This document shows positions 15,569 to 23,958 of a DNA stretch of 36,074 nucleotides, piece by piece. The notes under the pieces are model-generated. The model was not told the origin of the DNA and searched no databases. It was given only the letters and a program-made list of their open reading frames with translations. Position numbers and translations under genes: made by a program. Position 1 is the stretch's first letter, and every line of letters starts with the position of its first letter. The DNA is from Ignavibacteriales bacterium. Lineage in GTDB: Bacteria; Bacteroidota; Ignavibacteria; UBA10030; UBA8401. The stretch spans positions 1-36,074 of the forward strand of contig JACPGG010000064.1 in the NCBI GenBank assembly GCA_016182545.1, given 5' to 3'.

Positions 15569-15624
15569 ACCACAAAGGCACGAAATCACAAAATGTGTTT
15601 TTGGTGTCTTTGTGATTTTGTGGT
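15569..15624. repeat. Palindromic repeat between atpG and ffh
   Basis: Nested arms are ACCACAAA (15569-15576) with TTTGTGGT (15617-15624), and AAATCACAAA (15583-15592) with TTTGTGATTT (15609-15618). The element almost fills the 71-base gap and ends 6 bases before the ffh ATG, so no good ribosome binding site is visible for ffh. ACCACAAAGGCAC-type repeats recur between genes in many bacteria (recollection). Confidence 0.7.
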
Positions 15625-15630
15625 TATTGA

Positions 15631-16956
15631 ATGTTCGAAACACTCACTGAAAAATTAGACAGCGCGCTTAAGAAACTCCGCGGACAGCACCGCATCTCGG
15701 AAGAGAATACGGCTGAAGCGCTGCGCGACGTGCGCCGTGTACTGCTCGATGCCGACGTGAATCTCAACGTCGTAAAATCGTTCATTGACAATGTTCAGCA
15801 AAAGGCGGTCGGGCAGGAAGTCATCACCAGTGTTGCACCGGGTCAATTGATCATCAAGATCATTTACGATGAGTTGGTGACGCTGATGGGTTCGGAAAAA
15901 GCGGAGATCAATCTTTCTCCGGAAGTTCCGAGTATCATCATGGTGGCTGGATTGCAAGGTTCCGGTAAGACGACATTCAGCGGAAAGCTTGCGAATCTAT
16001 TAAAATCCAAAGGACGCCAACCGTTGCTTGTCGCTGCGGACGTCTATCGTCCTGCCGCTATCGATCAACTAGAGGCTCTTGGCAAGCAGATCGACGTTCC
16101 CGTCTTCACAAGCAGGACGGAGAGCGCACTTGAGATCGCGAAGCGAGCGATTCCGTACGCAAAGGAGAACGCGCGCGACACCGTGATCATCGATACCGCG
16201 GGACGTTTGGCGATCGACGAAGAGATGATGCGCGAGGTGGAGAATATCAAGTCTGCTGTCACGCCGCATGAAATTCTTTTTGTGGTCGACTCGATGATCG
16301 GTCAGGACGCAGTCAACACCGCGAAAGCGTTCCACGATCGTTTGGATTTCGACGGCATCGTGCTGACAAAACTGGACGGCGATACGCGCGGCGGCGCGGC
16401 GTTGTCGATCCGCAGCGTGGTCGGCAAGCCGATCAAGTTCGTCGGCGTGGGCGAGAAGATGGACGCGCTCGAACAGTTCCATCCCGACCGGATGGCGTCC
16501 CGCATTCTCGGCATGGGAGATATCGTCTCGCTCGTCGAAAAAGCGCAGCAGACATTCGACCAGAAGCAGGCGGAGAAGTTACAAGAGAAGATCATCAAGG
16601 ACCGGTTCACGTTGCAGGATTTTTATGAGCAGCTGCAGCAGGTGAAGAAGATGGGACCGATGTCCCAGGTGATGTCGATGATTCCCGGCGCCAGCAAACT
16701 CGGGAACCTGAACGACGTTGATGATAAGGAATTAAAATATGTCGAAGCGATCATTCTTTCGATGACGAAAGAAGAACGGAACAATCCGGGTATCATCAAC
16801 GGTTCCAGAAGGAAGAGGATCGCCAAAGGGAGCGGACGGACGATCCAGGAGGTGAACAAACTGCTGACTCAGTTCACCGAGATGCAGAAGATGATGCGCA
16901 ACTTTACCAAAGGGAAAAGTTTCGCGAAGATGATGGGACAGCGGTTGGGACGATAA
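15631..16956 (+). CDS. ffh: Signal recognition particle protein Ffh (SRP54)
   Basis: This is the GTPase of the signal recognition particle; it binds 4.5S RNA and hydrophobic signal sequences and delivers ribosomes to FtsY. It has 441 residues in N-G-M order: the N helical bundle (1-90), the G domain with GLQGSGKTT (107-115), DTAGRL and TKLDGD, and a methionine-rich M domain from about 300 with the RNA-binding segment NGSRRKRIAKGSGRTIQEVN. It is the first gene of a translation-related block with rpsP, rimM, trmD and rplS, a common bacterial arrangement. Confidence 0.97.
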   Translation: MFETLTEKLDSALKKLRGQHRISEENTAEALRDVRRVLLDADVNLNVVKSFIDNVQQKAVGQEVITSVAPGQLIIKIIYDELVTLMGSEKAEINLSPEVPSIIMVAGLQGSGKTTFSGKLANLLKSKGRQPLLVAADVYRPAAIDQLEALGKQIDVPVFTSRTESALEIAKRAIPYAKENARDTVIIDTAGRLAIDEEMMREVENIKSAVTPHEILFVVDSMIGQDAVNTAKAFHDRLDFDGIVLTKLDGDTRGGAALSIRSVVGKPIKFVGVGEKMDALEQFHPDRMASRILGMGDIVSLVEKAQQTFDQKQAEKLQEKIIKDRFTLQDFYEQLQQVKKMGPMSQVMSMIPGASKLGNLNDVDDKELKYVEAIILSMTKEERNNPGIINGSRRKRIAKGSGRTIQEVNKLLTQFTEMQKMMRNFTKGKSFAKMMGQRLGR

Positions 16957-17010
16957 GAAAATAAATCAATTAAATAAATCACACTAAAAGCAGTTCAAAG
17001 GAGAACCACA

Positions 17011-17460
17011 GTGGCAGTAAAAATCAGATTACAACGCGGCGGAAAAAAGAAACAGCCGATCTACCGCATCGTCGCAGCGGATGGACGGTACAAACGTGAC
17101 GGACGCTTTCTCGAAAAACTCGGGAACTACAATCCGAACATCGATCCGGTAGCGATCGACCTGAAAGAAAGCAGAGTGATGTACTGGCTCGGCGTCGGTG
17201 CAACACCGACCGATACGGTGCGCAACCTGCTCAGCCGCAAAGGGATCATGCTGAAATGGTACCTGAAGAAAAAAGGGAAAGACGAAGCGACAGTCGCCGC
17301 AGAGTTCGAAAAATGGCAGGCATCGCAGCCGTTGAAACGCGAAAAAGAACTCGCAAAGAAAGCGCGCCGCAAAATTCTGAAGAAGAAAGCGAAATCAGCC
17401 GCACCGAAAGAAGCAGCTCCCGCAGCGGCACCGGCGCCCGAAGCACCGGTACAGGTCTAA
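17011..17460 (+). CDS. rpsP: 30S ribosomal protein S16 with extended tail
   Basis: This is ribosomal protein S16, 149 residues. The core (about 1-85) has MAVKIRLQRGGKKKQPIYRI and GRFLEKLGNYNP. It begins with GTG at 17011, supported by AAGGAG (16998-17003) 7 bases upstream. The C-terminal 60 residues form a Lys-rich helix followed by an Ala/Pro tail (APAAAPAPEAPVQV) that the usual 80-90 residue S16 lacks. Long tails are common in Bacteroidota and relatives, so this is a lineage trait, not damage. Confidence 0.96.
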   Translation: MAVKIRLQRGGKKKQPIYRIVAADGRYKRDGRFLEKLGNYNPNIDPVAIDLKESRVMYWLGVGATPTDTVRNLLSRKGIMLKWYLKKKGKDEATVAAEFEKWQASQPLKREKELAKKARRKILKKKAKSAAPKEAAPAAAPAPEAPVQV

Positions 17461-17557
17461 GGGTTCTCTTCTTTGCCGTACGTCAGCGGTACAAAAGACA
17501 AAAATGTTGCGGTAAGATAACTCAATAGTCTTCTCACATTAGTCACAGGAGGCAGAA

Positions 17558-17788
17558 ATGCGTGAATTCCTGGAGTACATTGCGAAGCAACTTGTTGACA
17601 ATCCTGATTCTGTCCAGATTTCTGAAGAGGAGAAGGACAACAAGGTTATCTTTAAGGTGAAAGTCGGTCAGCCGGATGTCGGCAAGATCATCGGCAAACA
17701 GGGGCGGACGGCGCAATCGATCAGGGTCTTGCTCAGTGCCGTCGCCGCCAAACAAGGGAAAAGGGCTATCTTAGAAGTTGAAGACTAA
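17558..17788 (+). CDS. khpA: KH-domain RNA-binding protein KhpA
   Basis: This is a 76-residue single KH-domain protein (YlqC/KhpA). The GxxG RNA-binding loop is in VGKIIGKQGRTAQSIR. The ATG has a strong site, AGGAGG (17546-17551), 6 bases upstream. The usual neighbours rpsP and rimM flank it. Its last 11 bases overlap rimM. Confidence 0.92.
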   Translation: MREFLEYIAKQLVDNPDSVQISEEEKDNKVIFKVKVGQPDVGKIIGKQGRTAQSIRVLLSAVAAKQGKRAILEVED

Positions 17789-18314
17789 ACACACGCTCCC
17801 TCTCCGGGCTATCGCACAGATCGTCGGTCTGTTCGGTGTCCGAGGTGAAATGAAAATTGTCTCGTACGCCCGCACGGCGGAAGAATTTGAAGGCCTTCAA
17901 AACACCTTCATCGGAAAGAACGAGACGACGACCGAACTCTGCACGATCGATTCGGTCCGCAAGCGGGGTAATGACATCTATATAAAGTTGAAGGGTGTCG
18001 ACGACAGAACGGCAGCGGAAGAGTTCAGAAGGCTGTACCTTTTTGTGGAAGAGTCGCAGAAAAAGCATCTGCCGAAAGAAAAATTTTTCATCGACGATCT
18101 TGTCGGCTGTCTGCTCATCAGCGAAGAAGGGAAGAAATTCGGGAACATCGTGTCGGTTGACGCTCTTCCGGCACAGATGGTTTACACAGTGGAGACGGGA
18201 TTGGGAAACGTGATGTTTCCGGCGGTACCGGAATTCGTTCTGTCGGTTGACGTTGAAAAAAAAGAGATCATCGTTCGTCCGCCGGAAGGTTTGTTCGACG
18301 GCGAAATGTTGTGA
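17778..18314 (+). CDS. rimM: Ribosome maturation factor RimM
   Basis: RimM helps mature the 30S head and binds S19. The protein has 178 residues in two beta-barrel domains: the N-terminal AQIVGLFGVRGEMKIVSYA motif, then a PRC-barrel (from about 100) with FFIDDLVGCLL and PEFVLSVDVEKKEIIVRPPEGL. It starts at TTG 17778 inside the end of khpA (11-base overlap), suggesting coupling. No later ATG would keep the first domain. Confidence 0.94.
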   Translation: MKTKHTLPLRAIAQIVGLFGVRGEMKIVSYARTAEEFEGLQNTFIGKNETTTELCTIDSVRKRGNDIYIKLKGVDDRTAAEEFRRLYLFVEESQKKHLPKEKFFIDDLVGCLLISEEGKKFGNIVSVDALPAQMVYTVETGLGNVMFPAVPEFVLSVDVEKKEIIVRPPEGLFDGEML

Positions 18315-18325
18315 GTGTGATTTAT

Positions 18326-18380
18326 CGTCAGGCTGAGCAAGTCCCGGTGTTATCTGTCGTGACGCGTCGAAGCCTCACAC
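18326..18380. repeat. Degraded CTGAGC...GTCGAAG-type intergenic repeat
   Basis: The rimM-trmD gap holds GTCAGGCTGAGCAAGTCCC and then GCGTCGAAGCC. The order matches the clearer element at 32890-32990 (ATCCTGAGCAAATCCC ... GCGTCGAAGG). It is probably a decayed copy of the same family, the only two-copy repeat family I found in the window. Confidence 0.45.
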
Positions 18381-18401
18381 GAGGGGAAAGGTAATTACAT
18401 T

Positions 18402-19082
18402 GTGAGCATGAGAATCGACATCATATCCGCAGTGCCGCAGTTGCTCAAAAGTCCCCTCACGGAGAGCATACTGAAACGGGCGCAGGAAAAGAAACTAGTT
18501 GAGATCGTCGTACACGATCTCCGTTCTTTTACACATGACAAGCACAAGATCGTCGACCAGCCCCCGTACGGCGGCGGAGCGGGGATGATCCTGAAACCCG
18601 AACCGATCTTTGAGTGCATCGAGATGTTGAAAAGTGAGCGGACGTATGACGAGGTCATCTATGTGAGTGCAGACGGAGAGAAGTTCGATCAGAAATCGGC
18701 GAACGACCTGTCACTGAAAAAGAATCTGATCATTCTGTGCGGGCATTACAAAGGGATCGACGAACGGGTGAGACAGAATCTCATTACCAGAGAAATTTCA
18801 ATCGGAGATTACGTGTTGACGGGAGGAGAACTTGCTGCAATGGTGATCGCTGACGCAGTGGTGAGAGTGATCCCCGGAGCGATCAGCGATGCGGAATCGT
18901 CACTCTCCGATTCGTTCCAGGACGGATTGCTTGACGCACCGAGCTACACTCGTCCGCCGGAATTTCGCGGAATGAAAGTTCCGGACGTGCTGCTCTCCGG
19001 CGATCATGGAGAGATCTCAAAATGGAGAGATGAACAACGGAAAGAAAAAACGAAACTGAGAAGAAACGATTTATTGTCGTAA
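18402..19082 (+). CDS. trmD: tRNA (guanine-N1-)-methyltransferase TrmD
   Basis: TrmD methylates G37 N1 in tRNAs next to the anticodon and prevents frameshifting. It has 226 residues, a SPOUT fold with the trefoil-knot motifs [13 protein letters not shown] and [13 protein letters not shown], and the N-terminal [15 protein letters not shown]. The [22 protein letters not shown] linker and C-terminal domain are complete. The start is GTG 18402 or ATG 18408 (GTGAGCATG). The second fits [10 protein letters not shown] homology equally well. It lies between rimM and rplS as in most bacteria. Confidence 0.96.
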   Translation: MSMRIDIISAVPQLLKSPLTESILKRAQEKKLVEIVVHDLRSFTHDKHKIVDQPPYGGGAGMILKPEPIFECIEMLKSERTYDEVIYVSADGEKFDQKSANDLSLKKNLIILCGHYKGIDERVRQNLITREISIGDYVLTGGELAAMVIADAVVRVIPGAISDAESSLSDSFQDGLLDAPSYTRPPEFRGMKVPDVLLSGDHGEISKWRDEQRKEKTKLRRNDLLS

Positions 19083-19151
19083 TCTAGCGTAGAAAATAAA
19101 TAACATACACTATCATCAGTCGACAGAGACTGGCAAATAACAGAGGGCATC

Positions 19152-19499
19152 ATGGATAAAATCAAATTAGTAGAAGCAGCATTCGTGAAATCCGATATTC
19201 CGGATTTTAAAACGGGAGACACCGTGAACGTGCACGTGCGCGTCGTCGAAGGGGACAAAGAACGCATTCAGCAATATCAGGGTGTGGTGATCGGCCGCCG
19301 CGGTGAAGGAATGGGCGCAACATTCACGGTCCGCAAAGTCTCGGACGGTGTTGGTGTGGAAAGGATCTTCCCGCTGCATTCACCCCGCCTCGCGAAGATC
19401 GAAAAGATCAAAGACGGCAGTGTACGCCGCGCGAAATTATACTACCTGCGCGGGCTTGCGGCAAAACAGATCCGTCAAAAGACCGGCGCCAATCAGTGA
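19152..19499 (+). CDS. rplS: 50S ribosomal protein L19
   Basis: This is ribosomal protein L19, 115 residues, at the 30S-50S interface. Signatures are [41 protein letters not shown] and the C-terminal [16 protein letters not shown]. The stop overlaps the start of the mqnA-like gene by 4 bases (GTGA), so the two are coupled. Confidence 0.97.
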   Translation: MDKIKLVEAAFVKSDIPDFKTGDTVNVHVRVVEGDKERIQQYQGVVIGRRGEGMGATFTVRKVSDGVGVERIFPLHSPRLAKIEKIKDGSVRRAKLYYLRGLAAKQIRQKTGANQ

Positions 19500-20287
19500 G
19501 CATGAAGTTCCGCATCGGAGCTCTTCACGATCTCCCAACGCAGCCTTTGTATCGCACACTCAAAAGTTCCCCCGACATATCGGGGGAACTTTTGTTTGAT
19601 ACGCCTGCCGCACACATCGACCGGTTGATGAGCAAAGAATCGGATGCTGCGTTCGTCCATCCGATGGATTATGGGATCAACAGCTCCGACCTCATCATCT
19701 ATCCGGGAGTCGGTGTTTCGGCTGCCGGATTTGCAGGAATTGCCCGACTTTATCTTCGCGGCGACCTGCAAGAGATAACGACGATGGCAGTCGGTACGGT
19801 GACCACGACTGAAGTTGTGTTGGCGCGTGTGGTGCTCGGAGAAAAATATGATTCAGCGCCGACAATCGTTCCGGTCATCGGCTCGGTTGATGCGATGCTC
19901 GCCAAAGCGGACTGTGCGCTTGTTGCAGGGGAGTCACTTTATTCTATTCGAACGAATGTCCCTTTCATCGACCTTGTGGACGAATGGTCGGATATCACTG
20001 AACTGCCGTTCGTCCATTCGATGTGCGTTGGACGAAGTGAATCATTCGACAAGCAACTGAGCGATCTGCTGATCGTCTCACAGGAATCGGGGAAGAACGA
20101 ACTACGCACTCTTTCGGACGAACTTTCAAAAGACCGCTCTCAATCTCCCGACGAGATATACGAATTCCTTTCTCATTTCACCTACTCGTTCGACGAGCAA
20201 TCGCACGAATCGCTGGAGACATTCTTTCAATTGGCATTCTTTCACGGGCTGCTCGGCGATGTTCCGGACATCCTCATTGGGGGATAA
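19496..20287 (+). CDS. mqnA: MqnA-like chorismate dehydratase family protein
   Basis: This 263-residue protein resembles MqnA, the first enzyme of the futalosine route to menaquinone, which dehydrates chorismate to 3-enolpyruvyl benzoate. It has the periplasmic-binding-like layout: [19 protein letters not shown] at the N-terminus, [39 protein letters not shown] in the middle and [15 protein letters not shown] toward the end. The start is GTG 19496 (overlapping the rplS stop) or ATG 19502. A perfect 15-bp hairpin (19561-19594) lies inside codons 22-33. It is close to the MqnA/MqnD group, but the exact step is not proven. Confidence 0.75.
   Translation: MSMKFRIGALHDLPTQPLYRTLKSSPDISGELLFDTPAAHIDRLMSKESDAAFVHPMDYGINSSDLIIYPGVGVSAAGFAGIARLYLRGDLQEITTMAVGTVTTTEVVLARVVLGEKYDSAPTIVPVIGSVDAMLAKADCALVAGESLYSIRTNVPFIDLVDEWSDITELPFVHSMCVGRSESFDKQLSDLLIVSQESGKNELRTLSDELSKDRSQSPDEIYEFLSHFTYSFDEQSHESLETFFQLAFFHGLLGDVPDILIGG
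19561..19594 (+). repeat. Perfect 15-bp hairpin inside the mqnA-like coding region
   Basis: CAAAAGTTCCCCCGA (19561-19575), loop CATA, and TCGGGGGAACTTTTG (19580-19594) form a perfect stem of 15 bp. It is GC-rich at the loop with A and T at the base, like an intrinsic terminator, but only four U residues are in the right arm and the following bases are GTTTGAT. It begins 65 bases into the gene. It may attenuate expression of the gene downstream of rplS, or be an inserted palindromic repeat encoding [10 protein letters not shown] in frame. Confidence 0.7.
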
Positions 20288-20299
20288 TACAGTTCTCAA

Positions 20300-20330
20300 T
20301 TGAAACTCTCCACTTTTCGATGTAACTTCA
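20300..20330 (+). promoter_or_regulatory. recN promoter, near-leaderless
   Basis: TTG (20300-20302), exactly 20 bases, then TAACTTCA (20323-20330), similar to TAnnTTTG. The recN ATG starts at 20335, four bases after the box, so transcription would begin at or next to the start codon. Confidence 0.5.
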
Positions 20331-20334
20331 ATCA

Positions 20335-22047
20335 ATGTTACGATCTCTCCTCATCAAAAATTACGCTCTCATTGAAGAAATCTCCGTCGAATTTTCTTCC
20401 GGATTGACCATCATTACGGGGGAAACCGGCGCGGGGAAATCAATTTTAGTCGATGCACTCGGGCTTCTGCTCGGCGAACGCGCCAGTACTGAAATGATCC
20501 GCTCCGGTGCAGAGAAAGCGATCGTGGAAGGCTTGTTCGTTGTGAAGATGAATGTCCGCGTTGCCGATATACTTCGATCCAATGAGAATGACGTGACCGA
20601 CGAGATCATCGTCCGGCGCGAGGTGACGAACAAAGGGCAAAGCCGCTGCTTTATCAATGATTCACCGGTGAACGTTTCGATGCTCAAGGAGATCGGCGAT
20701 GCACTTGTCGATCTGCACGGGCAACACGAACACCAGTCCCTGCTTCATCCGGAAACGCATATCGACTTTCTGGACGATTTCGGCGGCTATGAGAAAGAAT
20801 TAGAAACATATCGCGTTTCATACCGGCAATTGGCTGAGTTGACATCCAGGAAAAGGGAATTGCAGGAGCAGGAAGATCAACTGAAAGCGAAGAAATCGTT
20901 GTTTGAATTTCAGATAAAAGAGATCGACGCCGTCAATCCGCAGGCGGGTGAAGAAGAACACCTTGAAGCAGAACTGAAGATACTTGAGAATACGGAGAAA
21001 CTGAACGAACTGACCGGCGGCATCCATCAGATCTTGTACGAGTCGGAAAGTTCAACGCGCGACAGTCTGGTGAAGGCACGCAAGATGCTCGACCAATTGG
21101 CGGAGATCGACGCAACGTTCGCCGATGCTGTACATGAATTGAAATCCGCCGAAGTGATCGTTGATGAGATATCGAAGCAGGTCCAGAACTACGCGTCACG
21201 CATCGAATTCAATCCTGACCGATTGGAAGTGATTCGCGAGCGGCTTGGCGCACTAACGATGCTGAAGAAGAAATACGGCGGTACGCTCGATGTATTGATC
21301 GCGTACCGGCAAAAGATCGGCGATGAATTCAAGTTCGCCGAGAATTTTGAAGGAGAGATCGCGAAGTTGGAGAAAGAGATCGAGTCGTTCAGGAATGATT
21401 GCGGTACAAAGGCAGGCATCCTCACACAAAGACGCAAAGAAAATTCAAAAAAATTGGAGAAAGAGATCATCGCTTCTCTTGCAGAACTTGGCATTCAAAA
21501 AGCGAAATTTGAAACGACGATCAATCAACGTCGTGTTGAGAACAACACCAACGCGCTTGCAGTGAAAATCGGTTCCTCGTTGTACGAGGCGACCTCCGAC
21601 GGAGTGGATCATGTAGAATTCTTCCTGTCGACAAACGTCGGTGAAGATGCTAAATCGTTGGTGAAGGTCGCTTCCGGAGGAGAAGTTTCACGTATCATGC
21701 TTGCGCTGAAATCCGCATTGGCGCAGTCAGACAAAACACCGCTGCTGATCTTTGACGAGATCGATACCGGCGTGAGCGGACGGATCGGGCAATCGGTCGG
21801 ATTGAGTCTGAAAAAACTTTCGAAACATCATCAAGTCATCGCCATCACCCATCTCCCCCAAATTGCAGGTTTGGCAGACACGCACTTTGCCGTGGAAAAA
21901 ACCGAAGCAAATAAAAAGACCTCGACCAGACTGAGGCTGCTGGAGAATGAGGAACGGATAAAGGAAGTTGCGAAACTGCTCAGTGGAGAGAATATTACTG
22001 AGGCAGGATTGAAATCGGCGAAGGAATTGATGGGAATTAAGGATTAG
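20335..22047 (+). CDS. recN: DNA repair protein RecN
   Basis: RecN is an SMC-like ATPase acting early in double-strand break repair. It has 570 residues, full length. The N-terminal half-site has Walker A GETGAGKS (29-36). A central coiled-coil region of Lys/Glu-rich helices spans about 155-390. The C-terminal half has the signature KVASGGEVSRIMLALKSAL and the Walker B motif PLLIFDEIDTGVSG. No Shine-Dalgarno precedes the ATG. The gene ends just before an inverted-repeat-flanked four-helix-bundle gene. Confidence 0.96.
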   Translation: MLRSLLIKNYALIEEISVEFSSGLTIITGETGAGKSILVDALGLLLGERASTEMIRSGAEKAIVEGLFVVKMNVRVADILRSNENDVTDEIIVRREVTNKGQSRCFINDSPVNVSMLKEIGDALVDLHGQHEHQSLLHPETHIDFLDDFGGYEKELETYRVSYRQLAELTSRKRELQEQEDQLKAKKSLFEFQIKEIDAVNPQAGEEEHLEAELKILENTEKLNELTGGIHQILYESESSTRDSLVKARKMLDQLAEIDATFADAVHELKSAEVIVDEISKQVQNYASRIEFNPDRLEVIRERLGALTMLKKKYGGTLDVLIAYRQKIGDEFKFAENFEGEIAKLEKEIESFRNDCGTKAGILTQRRKENSKKLEKEIIASLAELGIQKAKFETTINQRRVENNTNALAVKIGSSLYEATSDGVDHVEFFLSTNVGEDAKSLVKVASGGEVSRIMLALKSALAQSDKTPLLIFDEIDTGVSGRIGQSVGLSLKKLSKHHQVIAITHLPQIAGLADTHFAVEKTEANKKTSTRLRLLENEERIKEVAKLLSGENITEAGLKSAKELMGIKD

Positions 22048-22472
22048 GTATTGGGACTTAGGTTCAGGGAGTGTTTTATTCTTATGAGGAACTTTCGAGA
22101 ATTGAAGATTTGGCAGAAGGGAATGGACATCGTTGTTGAAGTGTACAAATTAACCTCACTGCTTCCTTCCGAAGAAAAGTTCGGTCTGAAATCTCAACTT
22201 CAACGAGCAGTAATTTCGATTCCTTCAAATATAGCGGAAGGCTGTAGCAGAGGAAGTGAAGCAGATTTTAAGAGATTTTTGGAATTTGCAATTGGTTCTT
22301 CGTTTGAGATTGAAACACAATTAACCGCTGTTGAGAGACTGAACCTGATAGGCGGTATTAAAATTCAGCCGGTTCTTCAAATGATTTCAGAAGAACAAAA
22401 AATGCTCAACAGTTTTATTTCATCCGTAAAACGTCGAAGGAATACACCTAACACCTAAAATCCGAAATCCTA
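22041..22472. mobile_element. Four-helix-bundle cassette with imperfect terminal inverted repeats
   Basis: The left end, GGATTAGGTATTGGGACTTAGG (22041-22062, split here as GGATTAGGTA + TTGGGACTTAGG), overlaps the recN stop codon TAG. The right end (22447-22472) reads CCTAACACCT then AAAATCCGAAATCCTA. Its reverse complement begins TAGGATTTCGG and ends TTAGGTGTTAGG. Both ends thus carry GGATT...TTAGG-type sequence in opposite orientation around one gene. The right end stops at the cysS ATG. No transposase is present, so if mobile it would move in trans. The call is an inference from structure. Confidence 0.5.
22084..22458 (+). CDS. Four-helix-bundle (S23/23S rRNA-IVS-type) protein
   Basis: This protein of about 124 residues belongs to the four-helix-bundle family first found in intervening sequences of 23S rRNA genes. 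Signatures are NFRELKIWQKGMDIVVEVY at the start and FGLKSQLQRAVISIPSNIAEG with the following EADFKRFLEFAIGSSFEIET. The ATG at 22084 is chosen because the family homology starts there; a TTG at 22051 lies in the terminal repeat. The function is unknown: family members form pentameric bundles with a basic face. It lies alone between recN and cysS and is flanked by inverted repeats. Confidence 0.85.
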   Translation: MRNFRELKIWQKGMDIVVEVYKLTSLLPSEEKFGLKSQLQRAVISIPSNIAEGCSRGSEADFKRFLEFAIGSSFEIETQLTAVERLNLIGGIKIQPVLQMISEEQKMLNSFISSVKRRRNTPNT

Positions 22473-23915
22473 ATGGCTTTATTAATTTACAACTCACTCA
22501 CCCGCAAAAAAGAAGAATTCAAACCGATCCACGATGGTCTCGTGAACATGTATGTCTGTGGACCGACGGTGTACGGGCTGTCGCATTTCGGCCATGCGAA
22601 AAGTTATGTCTCGTTCGATATCGTTGTTCGCTATCTGAGATATCTCGGTTACAAAGTCACGTACGTCCAAAACATTACAGATGTTGGGCATTTGACTGAC
22701 GATGCCGATCAGGGCGAAGATAAAATTGCGAAGCAGGCACGTACCGATAAACTGCATCCGATGCAGGTGGTGGAAATGTACACACGTGAGTATTTTGCCG
22801 ATATGGATTCGCTGGACATTCTCCGTCCCGATATTTCACCCCGTGCAACAGGACACCTTCCCGAACAGATCGAGATGGTGCAGGATCTTTTGAAAAAAGG
22901 ATTCGCCTACGAAGTGAACGGTTCGGTCTATTTCGATGTCACGAAGGATAAAGAGTACGGAAAACTTTCGGGAAGAGTATTGGAGGAAGCCGAAAGCGGC
23001 ACGCGCGTTGAAATAAAATCTGAAAAAAGAAATCCCGCCGACTTTGCTCTCTGGAAAAAAGCGGAACCGAACCACATTATGCAATGGAACTCGCCGTGGG
23101 GAAAAGGATTTCCCGGCTGGCATCTTGAATGCTCTGCCATGTCGATGAAGTACCTCGGCGAGACATTCGACATTCACGGCGGCGGAATGGATAACCAGTT
23201 TCCGCACCACGAATGCGAGATCGCGCAGAGCGAATGCTCTACCGGAAAACCGTTCGTCAAATACTGGATGCACAACAATCTTGTGACAGTGAACGGGCAG
23301 AAGATGGGGAAATCGCTCGGAAATTTCGTGACGCTGAAAGATGCGTATGAAAAATATTATCCGCTGGTGATCCGGTTCTTCATTCTCCAAAGCCACTACC
23401 GCAGCACGCTCGACTACAGCGAGCAGGCGGTGGAAGGGGCGGCGAAGGGTTTGGAGAAATTACGGGGAACTATAACACGTCTCCGCAACGAACTGACGAA
23501 GCAGCGAACAGGAAAAAAAGAATTCATCACATCGTTTGAGGTATACAAGCAGAGGTTTTTTGCCGCTATGGACGACGATTTCAATGCACCACAAGCAATC
23601 GGAGTGTTGTTTGAACTCGTCCGCGAATTGAATGACCTGCTCAACGATGCAGCGAACGTATCACACAACTTTCTGATGACCGTCAATGATTTTTTGACGA
23701 TTGTAACGGAAAATATTCTCGGTTTGTCATCCGGACAAACAAAAGCCGCTGGTATTTCATCGGAACCGCAGCTGATGGAATTACTTATCACTCTCCGCAA
23801 CGATGCGCGGAAGAGCAAGAATTTTGCGATTTCAGACAAGATACGCGATGATTTGAAGGCAGCAGGTATCGTGCTTGAGGACGGCAAAGACGGTACAACG
23901 TGGAAAAGAACCTAA
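22473..23915 (+). CDS. cysS: Cysteinyl-tRNA synthetase
   Basis: This class I aminoacyl-tRNA synthetase charges tRNA-Cys. It has 480 residues, full length. The HIGH-type motif is HFGH (38-41) in CGPTVYGLSHFGHAKS. The zinc ligands that select cysteine are Cys29, Cys220, His245 and Glu249. The second signature is KMGKS (277-281), where most relatives have KMSKS; the rest of the loop (SLGNFVTLKDA) is standard. The start codon directly follows the right inverted repeat of the upstream cassette, with no visible Shine-Dalgarno. Confidence 0.96.
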   Translation: MALLIYNSLTRKKEEFKPIHDGLVNMYVCGPTVYGLSHFGHAKSYVSFDIVVRYLRYLGYKVTYVQNITDVGHLTDDADQGEDKIAKQARTDKLHPMQVVEMYTREYFADMDSLDILRPDISPRATGHLPEQIEMVQDLLKKGFAYEVNGSVYFDVTKDKEYGKLSGRVLEEAESGTRVEIKSEKRNPADFALWKKAEPNHIMQWNSPWGKGFPGWHLECSAMSMKYLGETFDIHGGGMDNQFPHHECEIAQSECSTGKPFVKYWMHNNLVTVNGQKMGKSLGNFVTLKDAYEKYYPLVIRFFILQSHYRSTLDYSEQAVEGAAKGLEKLRGTITRLRNELTKQRTGKKEFITSFEVYKQRFFAAMDDDFNAPQAIGVLFELVRELNDLLNDAANVSHNFLMTVNDFLTIVTENILGLSSGQTKAAGISSEPQLMELLITLRNDARKSKNFAISDKIRDDLKAAGIVLEDGKDGTTWKRT

Positions 23916-23958
23916 TTTTTCGTACACTACACCAGAATAACTTTTGAACGGGAATCCG

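Noticed and set aside
14840-15643. Open frame of 267 codons on the minus strand
   Set aside because: It is antisense to atpG and the ffh start; the + strand genes have clear signatures, so this is a shadow.
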